Shown here one piece after another: positions 10,793-19,193 of a DNA stretch of 64,000 nucleotides. The stretch is from positions 62,001 through 126,000 of the forward strand of contig NZ_ATKM01000005.1 of assembly GCF_000418555.1 (NCBI RefSeq), read 5' to 3'. The notes under the pieces are model-generated. The model searched no databases and was not told the DNA's origin. It worked only from the letters and a program-made list of their open reading frames with translations. Position numbers and translations under genes: made by a program. The stretch comes from Pseudomonas sp. P818 (GTDB lineage Bacteria; Pseudomonadota; Gammaproteobacteria; Pseudomonadales; Pseudomonadaceae). Within the stretch, counting starts at the first letter, position 1, and each line of letters opens with the position of its first letter.

Positions 10793-12265
10793 TCAGAACA
10801 CCGAGGTGTAATCGCCCATTTCCAGCTGCACCGACTTGATGCGGGTGTAGTGGCCGAGGGTGACCAGGCCGTTCTCGCGGCCGACGCCGGACTGCTTGTA
10901 GCCGCCCACCGGCATCTCGGCCGGCGACTCGCCCCAGGTGTTGATCCAGCAGATACCGGCTTCCAGCTTGTGGATCACCCGGTGCGCACGGTTGAGGTCG
11001 CGGGTCACCACGCCGGCAGCCAGGCCGTAATCGGTGTCGTTGGCGCGGCGGATCACTTCGTCTTCGTCGTCGTAGATGAGGATGCTCATTACCGGGCCGA
11101 AGATTTCCTCGCGCACGATGGTCATGTCGTCCCGGCAATCGGTGAACACGGTTGGCGCCACGTAGGCGCCCTTGGCGTAGTCGCCGTCGGTGACGCGCGC
11201 GCCACCGATCAACAGGCGCGCGCCTTCGCTGCGGCCCTTGTCGATGTAGCCGAGCACACTCTCCATGTGCGCGTAGCTGACCAGCGGGCCGAAGTTGGTG
11301 GCGTCATCCAGCGGATCGCCCAGGCGGATGCGCTTGACCCGGTCCAGCACCTTGGCCTCGAAGCGCGCCTGCAACATGCGCGGCACGAACACGCGGGTGC
11401 CGTTGGTGCACACCTGGCCGGAGCTGTAGAAGTTGGCCATCACCGCGATGTCGGCGGCGCGGTCGAGGTCGGCGTCTTCGAACACGATCAAGGGCGACTT
11501 GCCGCCCAGCTCCATGGTCACTTCCTTGAGGCTGGAGCTGGAGGCGCTGGCCATCACCTTCTTGCCGGTGACGGTGCCGCCGGTGAAGGACACCTTCTCG
11601 ATGCCCGGATGCTCGGTCAGCCACTGGCCGACTTCGCGGCCGCTGCCGGTGAGCACGTTGAACACGCCGGCGGGTAGGCCGGCTTCGGTGTAGATCTCGG
11701 CCAGCTTCAGCGCGGTCAGCGAGGTCACTTCGCTGGGTTTGAAGATCATCGCGTTACCGGCAGCCAGGGCCGGGGCGGATTTCCACAGGGCGATCTGGAT
11801 CGGGTAGTTCCACGCGCCGATGCCGGCGACCACGCCCAGCGGTTCGCGGCGGGTGTAGACGAAGGAGGTTTCGCGCAGCGGGATCTGTTCGCCTTCGATG
11901 GCCGGGATCAGGCCTGCGTAGTACTCCAGCACGTCGGCGCCGGTGACGATGTCGACGTAGCGGGTTTCGGACAATGGCTTGCCGGTGTCGAGGGTTTCCA
12001 GCTCGGCCAGCTCGTCGTTGCGCGCGCGGAGGATATCCACCGCCTTGCGCAGAATGCGCGAGCGCTGCATGGCAGTCATCGCCGCCCATACCTTCTGCCC
12101 TTCGGCGGCGCTGGCCACGGCGCGATCCACGTCCGCCTGGCTGGCGCGCTGCACCTTGGCCAGCACCTCACCGGTAGCCGGGTTGATGCTGTCGAAGGTT
12201 TCTCCACTGCTGGCGGCGACGTACTGGCCGCCGATGTAGAGCTGCTGTTCGGCGAAACGGGGCAT
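10793..12265 (-). CDS. betB: Betaine aldehyde dehydrogenase
   Basis: BetB is a cytoplasmic NAD(P)-dependent aldehyde dehydrogenase that converts betaine aldehyde to glycine betaine, both for osmoprotection and as the entry to betaine catabolism. The 490-residue product has the aldehyde dehydrogenase marks in order: [14 protein letters not shown], cofactor-site [12 protein letters not shown], the general-base Glu in [18 protein letters not shown], and the nucleophilic Cys in [14 protein letters not shown], a sequence typical of betaine aldehyde dehydrogenases. Length equals the usual Pseudomonas enzyme. The ATG at 12265 is preceded by AGAGGA. The 191-bp gap to betI carries a BetI-like operator, suggesting an extra promoter for betBA. 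Confidence 0.97.
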   Translation of the reverse strand: MPRFAEQQLYIGGQYVAASSGETFDSINPATGEVLAKVQRASQADVDRAVASAAEGQKVWAAMTAMQRSRILRKAVDILRARNDELAELETLDTGKPLSETRYVDIVTGADVLEYYAGLIPAIEGEQIPLRETSFVYTRREPLGVVAGIGAWNYPIQIALWKSAPALAAGNAMIFKPSEVTSLTALKLAEIYTEAGLPAGVFNVLTGSGREVGQWLTEHPGIEKVSFTGGTVTGKKVMASASSSSLKEVTMELGGKSPLIVFEDADLDRAADIAVMANFYSSGQVCTNGTRVFVPRMLQARFEAKVLDRVKRIRLGDPLDDATNFGPLVSYAHMESVLGYIDKGRSEGARLLIGGARVTDGDYAKGAYVAPTVFTDCRDDMTIVREEIFGPVMSILIYDDEDEVIRRANDTDYGLAAGVVTRDLNRAHRVIHKLEAGICWINTWGESPAEMPVGGYKQSGVGRENGLVTLGHYTRIKSVQLEMGDYTSVF

Positions 12266-12315
12266 GGGCTGTCCTCTGTCTTCGATCTGTTGAGAGAACA
12301 GCCTATTTTATTTAA

Positions 12316-12331
12316 ATTGAACGATCAATCA
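12316..12331. promoter_or_regulatory. Candidate BetI operator upstream of betB
   Basis: The sequence ATTGAACGATCAATCA contains arms ATTGA and TCAAT around a 4-bp centre, and shares the half-site GATCAAT with the perfect dyad in front of betI. It lies about 50 bp upstream of the betB start in an AT-rich stretch unlike the surroundings. Control by BetI is inferred from the shared half-site and gene order. Confidence 0.55.
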
Positions 12332-12389
12332 ACAAAAACGACAGGGCGCAGCCAAACGCGACATGCCAAGTGAGCAAACCACGCGGCGG

Positions 12390-12410
12390 TAGGGTGGGCT
12401 TTAGCCCGCC
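12390..12410. repeat. Short inverted repeat, family C (GGTGGGCTTTAGCCC type)
   Basis: A GGTGGGCTTTAGCCCGCC hairpin sits between betI and betB. Better-preserved copies occur as a pair at 20921-21018. It is an intergenic palindrome with no evident coding or regulatory role. Confidence 0.6.
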
Positions 12411-12456
12411 AGGGTCAGGAAGGATCGAGCTCCCGAGGCCTCGCCGCCGGCAACCC

Positions 12457-13047
12457 CTAACGGGCCTTGGCCAGCTGCAGGTCGAGGTAGTCGTAGGCGA
12501 TGCGGCGCGCCTGTTCGGTATCGAAGGCTTCGCCGGAAAGCGCACCGCGCAGCCACAGGCCGTCGATCAGCGAGGCCAGACCACGTGCGGCAAGGCGTGC
12601 CTGATCCTGCGGCAGCGCGCGGCGGAACTGACCACACAGGTTGGAGTAGAGACGGTGATCGTTGACCCGCTGCAGGCGGCGCAGGGCCGGCTGATGCATG
12701 CTGCTGGCCCAGAATGCCAGCCAGGTTTTCATCGCCGGGCCGCTGACCTGGCTGTCGTCGAAGTTGCCATCGATCATCGCCTTCAGGTGTGCGCGCGGGC
12801 TGTCGTCGCTCAGCGTTCGGCGCCGCTCGGCCACGGCATCGCGCAACGCCTGCATCAGGTGACGCATGGTCGCTTCGAGCAGGCCGTTCTTGTCCTTGAA
12901 GTAGTGGCTGATGATGCCGTTGGAGACGCCGGCCAGGCGGGCGATATAGGCGATGCTGGCATCGGCCATGCCAACCTGGTCCACGGCTTCCAGAGTGGCG
13001 GCGATCAGTTGCGAGCGGCGAATGGGCTGCATGCCGACCTTGGGCAT
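12457..13047 (-). CDS. betI: TetR-family repressor BetI
   Basis: BetI is the choline-responsive repressor of the bet genes. The product is 196 residues, the usual size. The N-terminal helix-turn-helix reads [33 protein letters not shown] in overlapping pieces, with recognition region [22 protein letters not shown]. The C-terminal ligand domain includes [18 protein letters not shown], characteristic of BetI. It is the first gene of betI-betB-betA. A perfect 18-bp dyad lies 42 bp upstream of the start, so autoregulation is likely. GGAG precedes the ATG at 13047. The choline transporter BetT, often next to betI in other pseudomonads, is not present here. Confidence 0.95.
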   Translation of the reverse strand: MPKVGMQPIRRSQLIAATLEAVDQVGMADASIAYIARLAGVSNGIISHYFKDKNGLLEATMRHLMQALRDAVAERRRTLSDDSPRAHLKAMIDGNFDDSQVSGPAMKTWLAFWASSMHQPALRRLQRVNDHRLYSNLCGQFRRALPQDQARLAARGLASLIDGLWLRGALSGEAFDTEQARRIAYDYLDLQLAKAR

Positions 13048-13088
13048 GGGGCTCTCCGTGGAGGTAGGAGGGCGCAGTCTAGGCGGAT

Positions 13089-13106
13089 ATTGATCATTCG
13101 ATCAAT
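13089..13106. promoter_or_regulatory. Probable BetI operator upstream of betI
   Basis: ATTGATCATTCGATCAAT has perfect 7-bp arms (ATTGATC / GATCAAT) around a 4-bp spacer, 42 bp before the betI ATG. The half-site GATCAAT recurs upstream of betB. Position and symmetry fit a TetR-type operator; binding by BetI is inferred. Confidence 0.7.
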
Positions 13107-13130
13107 TACATGGCGCGGCAAGCAGAAACG

Positions 13131-13156
13131 ACAAAGCGGGCCGCAGCCCGCTTTGT
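13131..13156 (-). terminator. Hairpin terminator after the cbc transporter operon
   Basis: Perfect 11-bp arms ACAAAGCGGGC and GCCCGCTTTGT surround the 4-base loop CGCA. The hairpin lies 18 bp past the stop of the binding-protein gene at 13175 (minus strand), and the T-rich 3' arm runs into TCGTTTC. It separates the transporter transcript from betI. Confidence 0.7.
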
Positions 13157-13174
13157 GGTGTTACACGTCGAGGC

Positions 13175-14026
13175 TTATTTCAGCCACTCGGCGACGCGCT
13201 CCGGGTTGGCCGCGATCCAGTCCTTGGCGGCCTGATCCGGCTTGGCGCCTTCACGAATGGCCAGCATGACCGAACCGACTTCTTCACCGCTCCAGGAAAT
13301 CTTGCTGAGGAAGGCGGCAGCGTCGGCAGCCTTGCCCTTGAGCTGCGGGTTGGCCACGGTGTCGACGCGCTCGTCATCACCGAAGACTTTCTTCGGATCT
13401 TCGAGGAAGCGCAGCTTCCACTTGGCGAACATCCAGTGCGGGATCCAGCCGGTGACCACGATCGGCTTCTGCGCTTTCTCGGCGCGGGTCAGGGCGGTGG
13501 CCATGGCCGGGCCGGAGCTCGGCATCAGCTTGATGCTGGACAGGTTGTATTCCTTGATGGCGTCCTCGGTGCGGCGCATCACGCCAGCACCAGCGTCGAT
13601 ACCGGTGATCTTGCCGTCGAAGTCCTTGGCGTACTTCTCCAGGTCTTCGATGGTCTTGGCTTCGACGTAGTCCGGCACGATCAGGCCGATCTTGGCGCCG
13701 GAGTAGTTGGTGCCGAGCACTTCAACCTTGTCCTTGAGCTTTTCGTAGTACTCACCGTGGGTGGCCGGCAGCCAGGCGGAGAGGGTGACGTCGAGGTCGC
13801 CGCGGGCCACGCCCTGCCACATGATGGCGGGTTCGACCGGTTTCAGCTCGACCGTGTAGCCGAGTTTGCTTTGCAGGATTTCACCGGCGACATGGGTAAC
13901 GGCAACGCTGTCGTCCCAGCCGTTGACGTAGCCGATCTTCAGGGTGGGTTTGTCAGCGGCCAGGGCGCTGCCCATGCCGATGGCCAGGGCGGCGGCGCCG
14001 AGGCAGAGGTGTTTGAGTACGCGCAT
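13175..14026 (-). CDS. Glycine betaine/proline-type ABC substrate-binding protein (BetX-like)
   Basis: A 283-residue periplasmic OpuAC-family protein with signal peptide MRVLKHLCLGAAALAIGMGSALA. Aromatic residues likely to cage a trimethylammonium head group are present: GYVNGWDDS, LSAWLPATHGEY and VTGWIPHWMFAKW. It differs clearly from the other three binding proteins of the locus, for example in having IDAGAGVMRRTEDAI where they carry the GIEPGN-type motif, and is closest in style to betaine-specific BetX proteins; that assignment is tentative. It follows cbcX on the same strand after a 208-bp gap with a strong hairpin, and precedes the terminator at 13131. It probably supplies glycine betaine to the shared CbcWV core. 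Confidence 0.8.
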   Translation of the reverse strand: MRVLKHLCLGAAALAIGMGSALAADKPTLKIGYVNGWDDSVAVTHVAGEILQSKLGYTVELKPVEPAIMWQGVARGDLDVTLSAWLPATHGEYYEKLKDKVEVLGTNYSGAKIGLIVPDYVEAKTIEDLEKYAKDFDGKITGIDAGAGVMRRTEDAIKEYNLSSIKLMPSSGPAMATALTRAEKAQKPIVVTGWIPHWMFAKWKLRFLEDPKKVFGDDERVDTVANPQLKGKAADAAAFLSKISWSGEEVGSVMLAIREGAKPDQAAKDWIAANPERVAEWLK

Positions 14027-14191
14027 TGTGGTGTTGCTCCGTCAGTTGAGTGGCAGTTGCAAAGTCGTTGACTGGCTCGTTCTCATTGCGGGCCTTGCGA
14101 AACCGTGTTGCGCAGCAGATCGCCGGTTCGCGGGCAAAGCCTCGCCGTCACGGCCAAAATTGGCCGCTAGCGTTCAGCGAGGAGGTTTCCA

Positions 14192-14215
14192 GGCTCGAAC
14201 CCTCAGGTTCGAGCC
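14192..14215. other. Intercistronic hairpin between cbcX and the BetX-like gene
   Basis: GGCTCGAACC and GGTTCGAGCC form a perfect 10-bp stem with the loop CTCA. There is no following T-run on the minus strand, so it looks like an mRNA processing or stabilising structure rather than a terminator. A second palindrome, GGCCAAAATTGGCC, lies nearby at 14152-14165. Confidence 0.55.
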
Positions 14216-14234
14216 CGAATCGGGTCGTGGCCTG

Positions 14235-15179
14235 TTACAGCCCGACGTGTTTCTTCACGGCGGCTACGCCGTCCTGACCGTCGAAGGTGGTCACGCCGCT
14301 CAGCCACTGGTCGAGGATCGCCGGGTTGGCCTTGATCCACTCCTTGGCGACGTTCTGCGGGTTTTCCTTCTCCAGTACCTTTTCCATCAGCTGGCTTTCG
14401 ATATCGACGGTGAACTGCAGGTTGTTCAGCAGTTTGCCGACGTTCTCGCAGCGCGCTTCGTAATCCGGCGGTACCACGGTGTAGACCTTGGCTGCGCCAT
14501 AGTCGGGGCCGAACACGTCGTCACCACCGGACAGGTAGGTGATGTCGTGCTGGGTGTTCATCGGGTGCGGCGCCCAGCCGAGGAACACCACCGGTTCCTT
14601 CTTCTTGATGGCGCGCGACACCTGCACCAGCATGCCGGCTTCGCTGGACTCGACCATGCGGAAATCGCCCAGGCCGAACTGGTTGTTCTTGATCATGCCG
14701 TCGATCAGCAGGTTGCCGTCGTTACCCGGCTCGATTCCGTAGATCTTGCCGCCCAGCTGGTCCTTGAACTTGGCGATGTCCTGAAAGCTCTTCAGCCCGG
14801 CTTCGGCCGCGTAGGTCGGTACCGCCAGGGTGTACTTGGCACCTTCGAGGTTGGCCTTCTCCAGCACCTTGACGCCGCCGTCCTTGAGGAAGGGCTCGAT
14901 CACCGAGTCCATCGAGGGCGCCCAGTAGCCGAGGAACACGTCGATCTGGCCGCTTTTCACGCCAGTGAACGCGATCGGTACCGAAGCCATGATCTTGCGT
15001 GGCTGATAGCCCAGGCCTTCGACCAGGGTCATGGCCACGCCAGTAGTGGCGGCAATGTCGCCCCAGCCGATCTCGGCGAAACGTACCTGCTTGCAGCTTG
15101 CCGGTTCCGCGGCCATGGCGCCCTGCATCAGTGCGCAGGACAGCAGGCCAATGGCGGCGGTGGTCTTGAACGATTTCAT
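14235..15179 (-). CDS. cbcX: Choline/betaine/carnitine ABC transporter, substrate-binding protein
   Basis: CbcX captures quaternary ammonium compounds in the periplasm for the CbcWV membrane complex. The product is 314 residues with signal peptide MKSFKTTAAIGLLSCALMQGAMA. All four aromatic-box positions known from choline-binding ChoX proteins have visible equivalents: AEIGWGDIA, FLGYWAPSMD, KYTLAVPTY and FLGWAPHPMN. The shared signatures GIEPGNDGN and ESSEAGML mark the same subfamily as the proteins at 18244 and 31001. It lies 29 bp after cbcW in a cbcV-cbcW-cbcX order, so it is surely co-transcribed. Activation by GbdR is known for the P. aeruginosa equivalent and is inferred here. Confidence 0.92.
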   Translation of the reverse strand: MKSFKTTAAIGLLSCALMQGAMAAEPASCKQVRFAEIGWGDIAATTGVAMTLVEGLGYQPRKIMASVPIAFTGVKSGQIDVFLGYWAPSMDSVIEPFLKDGGVKVLEKANLEGAKYTLAVPTYAAEAGLKSFQDIAKFKDQLGGKIYGIEPGNDGNLLIDGMIKNNQFGLGDFRMVESSEAGMLVQVSRAIKKKEPVVFLGWAPHPMNTQHDITYLSGGDDVFGPDYGAAKVYTVVPPDYEARCENVGKLLNNLQFTVDIESQLMEKVLEKENPQNVAKEWIKANPAILDQWLSGVTTFDGQDGVAAVKKHVGL

Positions 15180-15208
15180 CTGCGGTTCCCTGTGAAGTGA
15201 AAAAGTAT

Positions 15209-16087
15209 TTACTGGCGCTGCAGTTTGCCGCTGAACCAGGCGAACACGCCGCGCTTGGCGGTCTGTTTGGTGCCGAAGCTTTCGGTGATGCGGTCGAGGA
15301 TGATCGCCAGCAACACCACGGCCATGCCGCTTTCGAAGCCTAGACCGATATCCAGGCGCTGGATACTCGCCAGCACGTCGTTACCCAGGCCGCCGGCACC
15401 GACCATCGAGGCGATGATCACCATCGACAGGGCCATCATGATGGTCTGGTTGACTCCGGCCATGATCGACGGCATGGCGTTGGGCAGCTGGACCTTGAAC
15501 AGCAACTGGCGGCTGGTGCAGCCGAACGACTGGCCGGCCTCGACGATTTCCTTGTTCACCTGGCGAATGCCCAGGCTGGTCAGGCGCACCGCCGGCGGCA
15601 TGGCGAAGATCACCGTGGCGATGATGCCGGGCACGCGACCGAGGCCGAAGAGCATGGCTGCCGGGATCAGGTAGACGAACGCCGGCATGGTCTGCATGAA
15701 GTCGAGAATCGGCCGGATGATGGTCGCCACGCGCTCGCTGCGTGCGGCCCAGATACCCAGCGGGATGCCCAGCAGCAGGCTGATCAGCGTCGAGGAGAAG
15801 GTCAGGCCGAGAGTGACCACGGTCTGCTCCCAGAAGCCGGTCATCACGATGAGGATGAAGGCTACCGCGGTGAAGACGGCGAAGCGCACCCCGATGCGCC
15901 ACAGGCCGAGGCCGACGAAGATGGCGATCAGCAGCCAGGCCGGCGGCAGCATCAGGAGGTTTTCGATGCCCTCGGAGAAACCGCTGACCATTTGACCGAT
16001 GCTGTCGAACACACCGCTGTAGTTGTCCAGCAGGTGCTGGACGACGTCGTTGACCCAGCTGCCCAGGTCGAGTTTCTTGTCACTCAT
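15209..16087 (-). CDS. cbcW: Choline/betaine/carnitine ABC transporter, permease
   Basis: CbcW is the inner-membrane channel of the Cbc importer. The 292-residue product has about six hydrophobic segments (for example WLLIAIFVGLGLWRIGV and FAVFTAVAFILIVMTGFW) and the ProW/OpuAB-type cytoplasmic loop that contacts the ATPase: EAGQSFGCTSRQLLFKVQLP followed by AMPSIMAGVNQ. Its ATG overlaps the end of cbcV by 8 bp (ATGAGTGA), implying translational coupling. Only one permease exists for the four binding proteins in this locus, consistent with the known recruitment of several binding proteins by one Cbc core in P. aeruginosa. Confidence 0.94.
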   Translation of the reverse strand: MSDKKLDLGSWVNDVVQHLLDNYSGVFDSIGQMVSGFSEGIENLLMLPPAWLLIAIFVGLGLWRIGVRFAVFTAVAFILIVMTGFWEQTVVTLGLTFSSTLISLLLGIPLGIWAARSERVATIIRPILDFMQTMPAFVYLIPAAMLFGLGRVPGIIATVIFAMPPAVRLTSLGIRQVNKEIVEAGQSFGCTSRQLLFKVQLPNAMPSIMAGVNQTIMMALSMVIIASMVGAGGLGNDVLASIQRLDIGLGFESGMAVVLLAIILDRITESFGTKQTAKRGVFAWFSGKLQRQ

Positions 16088-17285
16088 GGGATTCCCCCTG
16101 CAGGCGGGTCAGCAGACGGCCCTTGCTGATGGCGCCGCAGTAATGGCCCTCAGCGTCCACTACCGGGATCGGTCCTTCGTTGTCCACCAGGCGGGTGATG
16201 ACCTGCTCCAGCGGCATGTCCTCGGGTACCGGTTGCACGGGTTTGAGGGCATCGGCTTCGAGTGGTCTGGGTTTGTCGCCATCGACCATCAGGGCAATCT
16301 TTTCCAGGCTGATGGAACCCTGGAAGTGGTTGTCCTCATCGACGATGAACGCGTAGTGCTTGTCCAGCGCCTGCAGCTCCTTGCAGATTTTCGCCGCGTC
16401 CGGGGCCTTGCCGTTGTAGACGTAGGTCGGCACGCTGTCGGCCTTGAGCTGGCCGGCGGTGAGATAACGGCTGGTGTCGACGGTATCGAAGAAGTTGCGT
16501 ACGTATTCGTTGGCGGGCTTCTCGATCAGCTCCTGCGGAGTGCCGACCTGAATCAGCTTGCCGCCTTCCATGATGCCGATGCGGGTACCAATGCGCATGG
16601 CTTCTTCGATGTCGTGGGAAACGAAGATGATGGTGCGGCGCTGGGTTTTCTGCAGCTCCAGCAGCACGTCCTGCATCTCGCGGCGCTTGAGCGGGTCGAG
16701 GGCGGAGAAGGCCTCGTCCATGATGATCATCGACGGGTTGACCGCCAGCGCGCGGGCCAGGCCTACGCGTTGCTGCATGCCGCCGGAGAGCTCGTTCGGG
16801 TATTTGTGGGCGAAGGTGTCGAGGCCGACCTGCTTGAGCACTTCCATGGCGCGCTGCTCGCGCTCCTTGCGGCCGACACCGGCCACTTCCAGACCGAAGG
16901 CGGCATTGTCCAGCACGCTGCGCGAAGGCATCAGGGCGAAGGACTGGAAGACCATGCTCATGTCGCGGCGGCGCAGATCGATCAGTTGCGACTGGGGCAG
17001 TTTGGCCACGTTCTGGCCGTCGATGTAAACGTCGCCGGCGCTGGGCTCGACCAGGCGGTTGATCAGGCGGATCAGGGTGGATTTGCCGGAGCCGGACAGG
17101 CCCATGAGGACGAAGATCTCGCCCTCCTCGACGCTGAACGACACGTCGCTGACTCCGATTACCGCGCCTTTTTCAGCAAGGATCTTTTCCTTGCTCCAGC
17201 CTTCCTTGAGCAGGTCAATGGCTTCTTGTGGGTTGGAGCCGAACACCTTGTACAGGTGTTCGACCACGATCTTTCCAGACTGCAT
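16080..17285 (-). CDS. cbcV: Choline/betaine/carnitine ABC transporter, ATP-binding protein with CBS domains
   Basis: CbcV powers the importer. The 401-residue protein has Walker A GLSGSGKST, the ABC signature LSGGMQQRVGLARALA, Walker B MIIMDEAFSALDP and switch histidine in FVSHD. After residue 285 comes a tail of two CBS motifs (HYAFIVDEDNHFQGSISLE and GPIPVVDAEGHYCGAISKG), the osmosensing/regulatory tail of ProV/OpuAA-type ATPases. The open frame extends to 17336; I choose the ATG at 17285 (MQSGKIVVEHLYKVFG), preceded by GAGGGG. It is the first gene of cbcVWX. About 960 bp without a gene lie upstream, an unusually long leader for this operon. Confidence 0.93.
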   Translation of the reverse strand: MQSGKIVVEHLYKVFGSNPQEAIDLLKEGWSKEKILAEKGAVIGVSDVSFSVEEGEIFVLMGLSGSGKSTLIRLINRLVEPSAGDVYIDGQNVAKLPQSQLIDLRRRDMSMVFQSFALMPSRSVLDNAAFGLEVAGVGRKEREQRAMEVLKQVGLDTFAHKYPNELSGGMQQRVGLARALAVNPSMIIMDEAFSALDPLKRREMQDVLLELQKTQRRTIIFVSHDIEEAMRIGTRIGIMEGGKLIQVGTPQELIEKPANEYVRNFFDTVDTSRYLTAGQLKADSVPTYVYNGKAPDAAKICKELQALDKHYAFIVDEDNHFQGSISLEKIALMVDGDKPRPLEADALKPVQPVPEDMPLEQVITRLVDNEGPIPVVDAEGHYCGAISKGRLLTRLQGESHE

Positions 17286-18243
17286 GGGACGTTTCCCCTC
17301 AATCGGCATCCAGTTGGCGCTGGCACGGCTGGGCACGCATCATCGAAGCGTAAAACAGCGGTGACAGACCTCTGATATCTGTGGGTGTTTTCTGAAAGTC
17401 GAGGTTGGCGAACGTTTTGCTACGTTGGCAGGTGCCGGTACTCGGGCACGCTCAGACGACACGCTGCCGGTTGCTGTCGCAGCCCTTGGCGTCGTTGAAT
17501 CGTGTGAATGAGTGATCGTTGCCTTGCCGTGCTGCAAACCGCTTTCCAAACCCTCTGGCAGTGTTTCGAAATCCAGTCCCTTGGGGGTTCATGCTCCGTC
17601 CTGGAACATGCGTACATCCGAAATTTCTTGTTGGGCTGGCGCCCATAGGTGGTGGGCCAGCGCTTATCTGTTCTTCGGTCCGGGGTTGTGGGCCCCAGTC
17701 TGCCGCTCCTCTGCAGGAGTCGGCAGCGACGTCATCGGCTGACTCAACGATATAGCCTTGGAGGCTGCGCAATTATCGGTTTGCGACTCTGACATGTTGG
17801 GCGACGACATAGCGCTGTCCGCTGCGTGTTACCAGTTTTTCGCCCGCTATCGAGTCGTCGATGTGGGGCGAGCCCACCAATTTTCATTTCCTCCCTGCTT
17901 GAGGTTTCGACTGAGTGATGTGGCACACGCGCAAAAAACCTTAACAGACTTTTTTACCCTAAGGCCAACCCTCAAAGCCGCGTGCGGCGCGGTTTCCCGC
18001 TCTCTGATCGGGCTGCAGACACCATTTCACGGGGGCTGCGCTTGTGTTGAAAAAAATTGACAGCGGCCAGGCGAAAAAGATCATTTTGCGTCGAAAAGGT
18101 TCGCGCACCGGTCGATCATCAGCAGCGCTGCATGCGGTCCCAACTGGGCGGGAAACCCCTTTGCCTGAATTGTTGGCAGGCCAGCAGGATATTGGCGATT
18201 TGGCATCGAGAGGCTGTTTTTTTGGCCAATCTCGATGCGCTTT
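17286..18243. other. Long gene-free region upstream of cbcV
   Basis: 958 bp without any frame that looks coding. The cbcV promoter must lie here. I see an imperfect hairpin near 17631-17661 (GCTGGCGCCCA against TGGGCCAGC), scattered T- and A-rich runs near 17930-17960 and 18045-18090, and the stem-loop at 18203. The base composition is visibly less GC-rich than in the flanking genes. No tRNA, repeat family or recognisable protein remnant was found. Confidence 0.6.
18203..18238. other. Stem-loop just downstream of the third substrate-binding gene
   Basis: Perfect 9-bp arms GCATCGAGA and TCTCGATGC enclose an inner GGC/GCC pair and a run of seven T (plus strand). It begins 6 bp beyond the stop of the minus-strand gene at 18244. 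On the minus strand the loop is A-rich and no T-run follows, so it is not a standard terminator for that gene, but it could protect its 3' end. Confidence 0.5.
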
Positions 18244-19140
18244 TCAGGAGCGTTTGTTCACGCCCACGAGCCAGCTGTTGACCAGTTCGGGATTCTTGTC
18301 CATCCAGCGTTTGGCCACCCGCCGGCGGTTGGTATTGCCCTCCAGGACACCGCTCATCAGTTGGTTTTCCGCAGCGATGGTGAAAATCATGTTGCGGAAC
18401 AACTGGGCCACGTTCGGGCACTCCTTGGCGAGGTTGCCGCGGGCGACGGTATTGACCTGTGCGGCGCCATAGTTGGGGCCGAAATACTTGTCGCCGCCGG
18501 AGAGATAGAACATGCGCAGCCGGTCGTTCATCGGGTGCGGCTCCCAGCCGAGGAACACTGCAGAACGGCCCATCTGCTGAGCGCGCTCGACATGGTTGAG
18601 CATGCCCTTCTCGCTGCTTTCCACCAGCGTGAAATCGCGCAGCCCGAAGACGTTCTCACGAATCATGCTCTTGACCATTTCGTTGCCCTCGTTGCCAGGC
18701 TCGATGCCGAAAATCTGGCCGCGCAGTTCGTCCTTGAAGCGATGGATGTCGGCGAAGTCCTGCAGGCCAGCTTTATACGCAGGTTCCAGGACGGCGAGGG
18801 TGTAGCGCACAGTAGGCAGATTGGTTTGCAGCTTTTCGATGCGACCGCTTTGCAGATGGGCCTCTATCAGTTGGTTTTGCGCCGGCATCCAGTTGCCCAG
18901 AAAGACATCGACGTTGCCTTCGGCCAGGCCCTGATAGGTTTCCGGAAGCGACAGACGCTTAACCTGGGTGCGGTAGCCCAGGTCAGTCAGTATCAGGCGG
19001 GCGACGGCTGTGGTCATGGTGATATCGGTCCAACCGACATCGGCGAGGGTGATCAGCTCACAGCGTTCTGCCTCAGCGGCCTGCAGGCTGGAGCCGTAGA
19101 GCAGGCCAAATGCGAGTAGCCAATGAGCGAGTCGTTTCAT
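18244..19140 (-). CDS. Additional quaternary-ammonium ABC substrate-binding protein (CbcX/ChoX-like)
   Basis: A 298-residue secreted binding protein, paralogous to CbcX and CaiX. The ATG at 19140 gives signal peptide MKRLAHWLLAFGLLYGSSLQAAEA; a GTG three codons upstream is less likely. All four ChoX-type aromatic positions have equivalents: ADVGWTDIT, FLGNWMPAQN, RYTLAVLEP and FLGWEPHPMN. The subfamily signatures GIEPGNEGN and ESSEKGML are also present. No permease or ATPase is adjacent; the nearest is cbcVW, 960 bp downstream on the same strand. It is divergent from gbdR, so GbdR control is plausible. The ligand is not known; retention of the full aromatic box argues for choline or a betaine. 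Confidence 0.82.
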   Translation of the reverse strand: MKRLAHWLLAFGLLYGSSLQAAEAERCELITLADVGWTDITMTTAVARLILTDLGYRTQVKRLSLPETYQGLAEGNVDVFLGNWMPAQNQLIEAHLQSGRIEKLQTNLPTVRYTLAVLEPAYKAGLQDFADIHRFKDELRGQIFGIEPGNEGNEMVKSMIRENVFGLRDFTLVESSEKGMLNHVERAQQMGRSAVFLGWEPHPMNDRLRMFYLSGGDKYFGPNYGAAQVNTVARGNLAKECPNVAQLFRNMIFTIAAENQLMSGVLEGNTNRRRVAKRWMDKNPELVNSWLVGVNKRS

Positions 19141-19193
19141 GAATTGCACCTGCCTGTTCGAGATAGGGATTCGGTTGCCGACTAGAAAGCAAA

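Noticed and set aside
10626..11138. N-terminal extension of the betA frame
   Set aside because: The extension reads through two REP-like palindromes and the end of betB; AGGAGG and the family N terminus fix the start at 10625.
14192..14215. GGTTCGAGCC motif considered as a tRNA T-arm
   Set aside because: No acceptor, D-arm or anticodon arm can be folded around it; it is a simple intercistronic hairpin.
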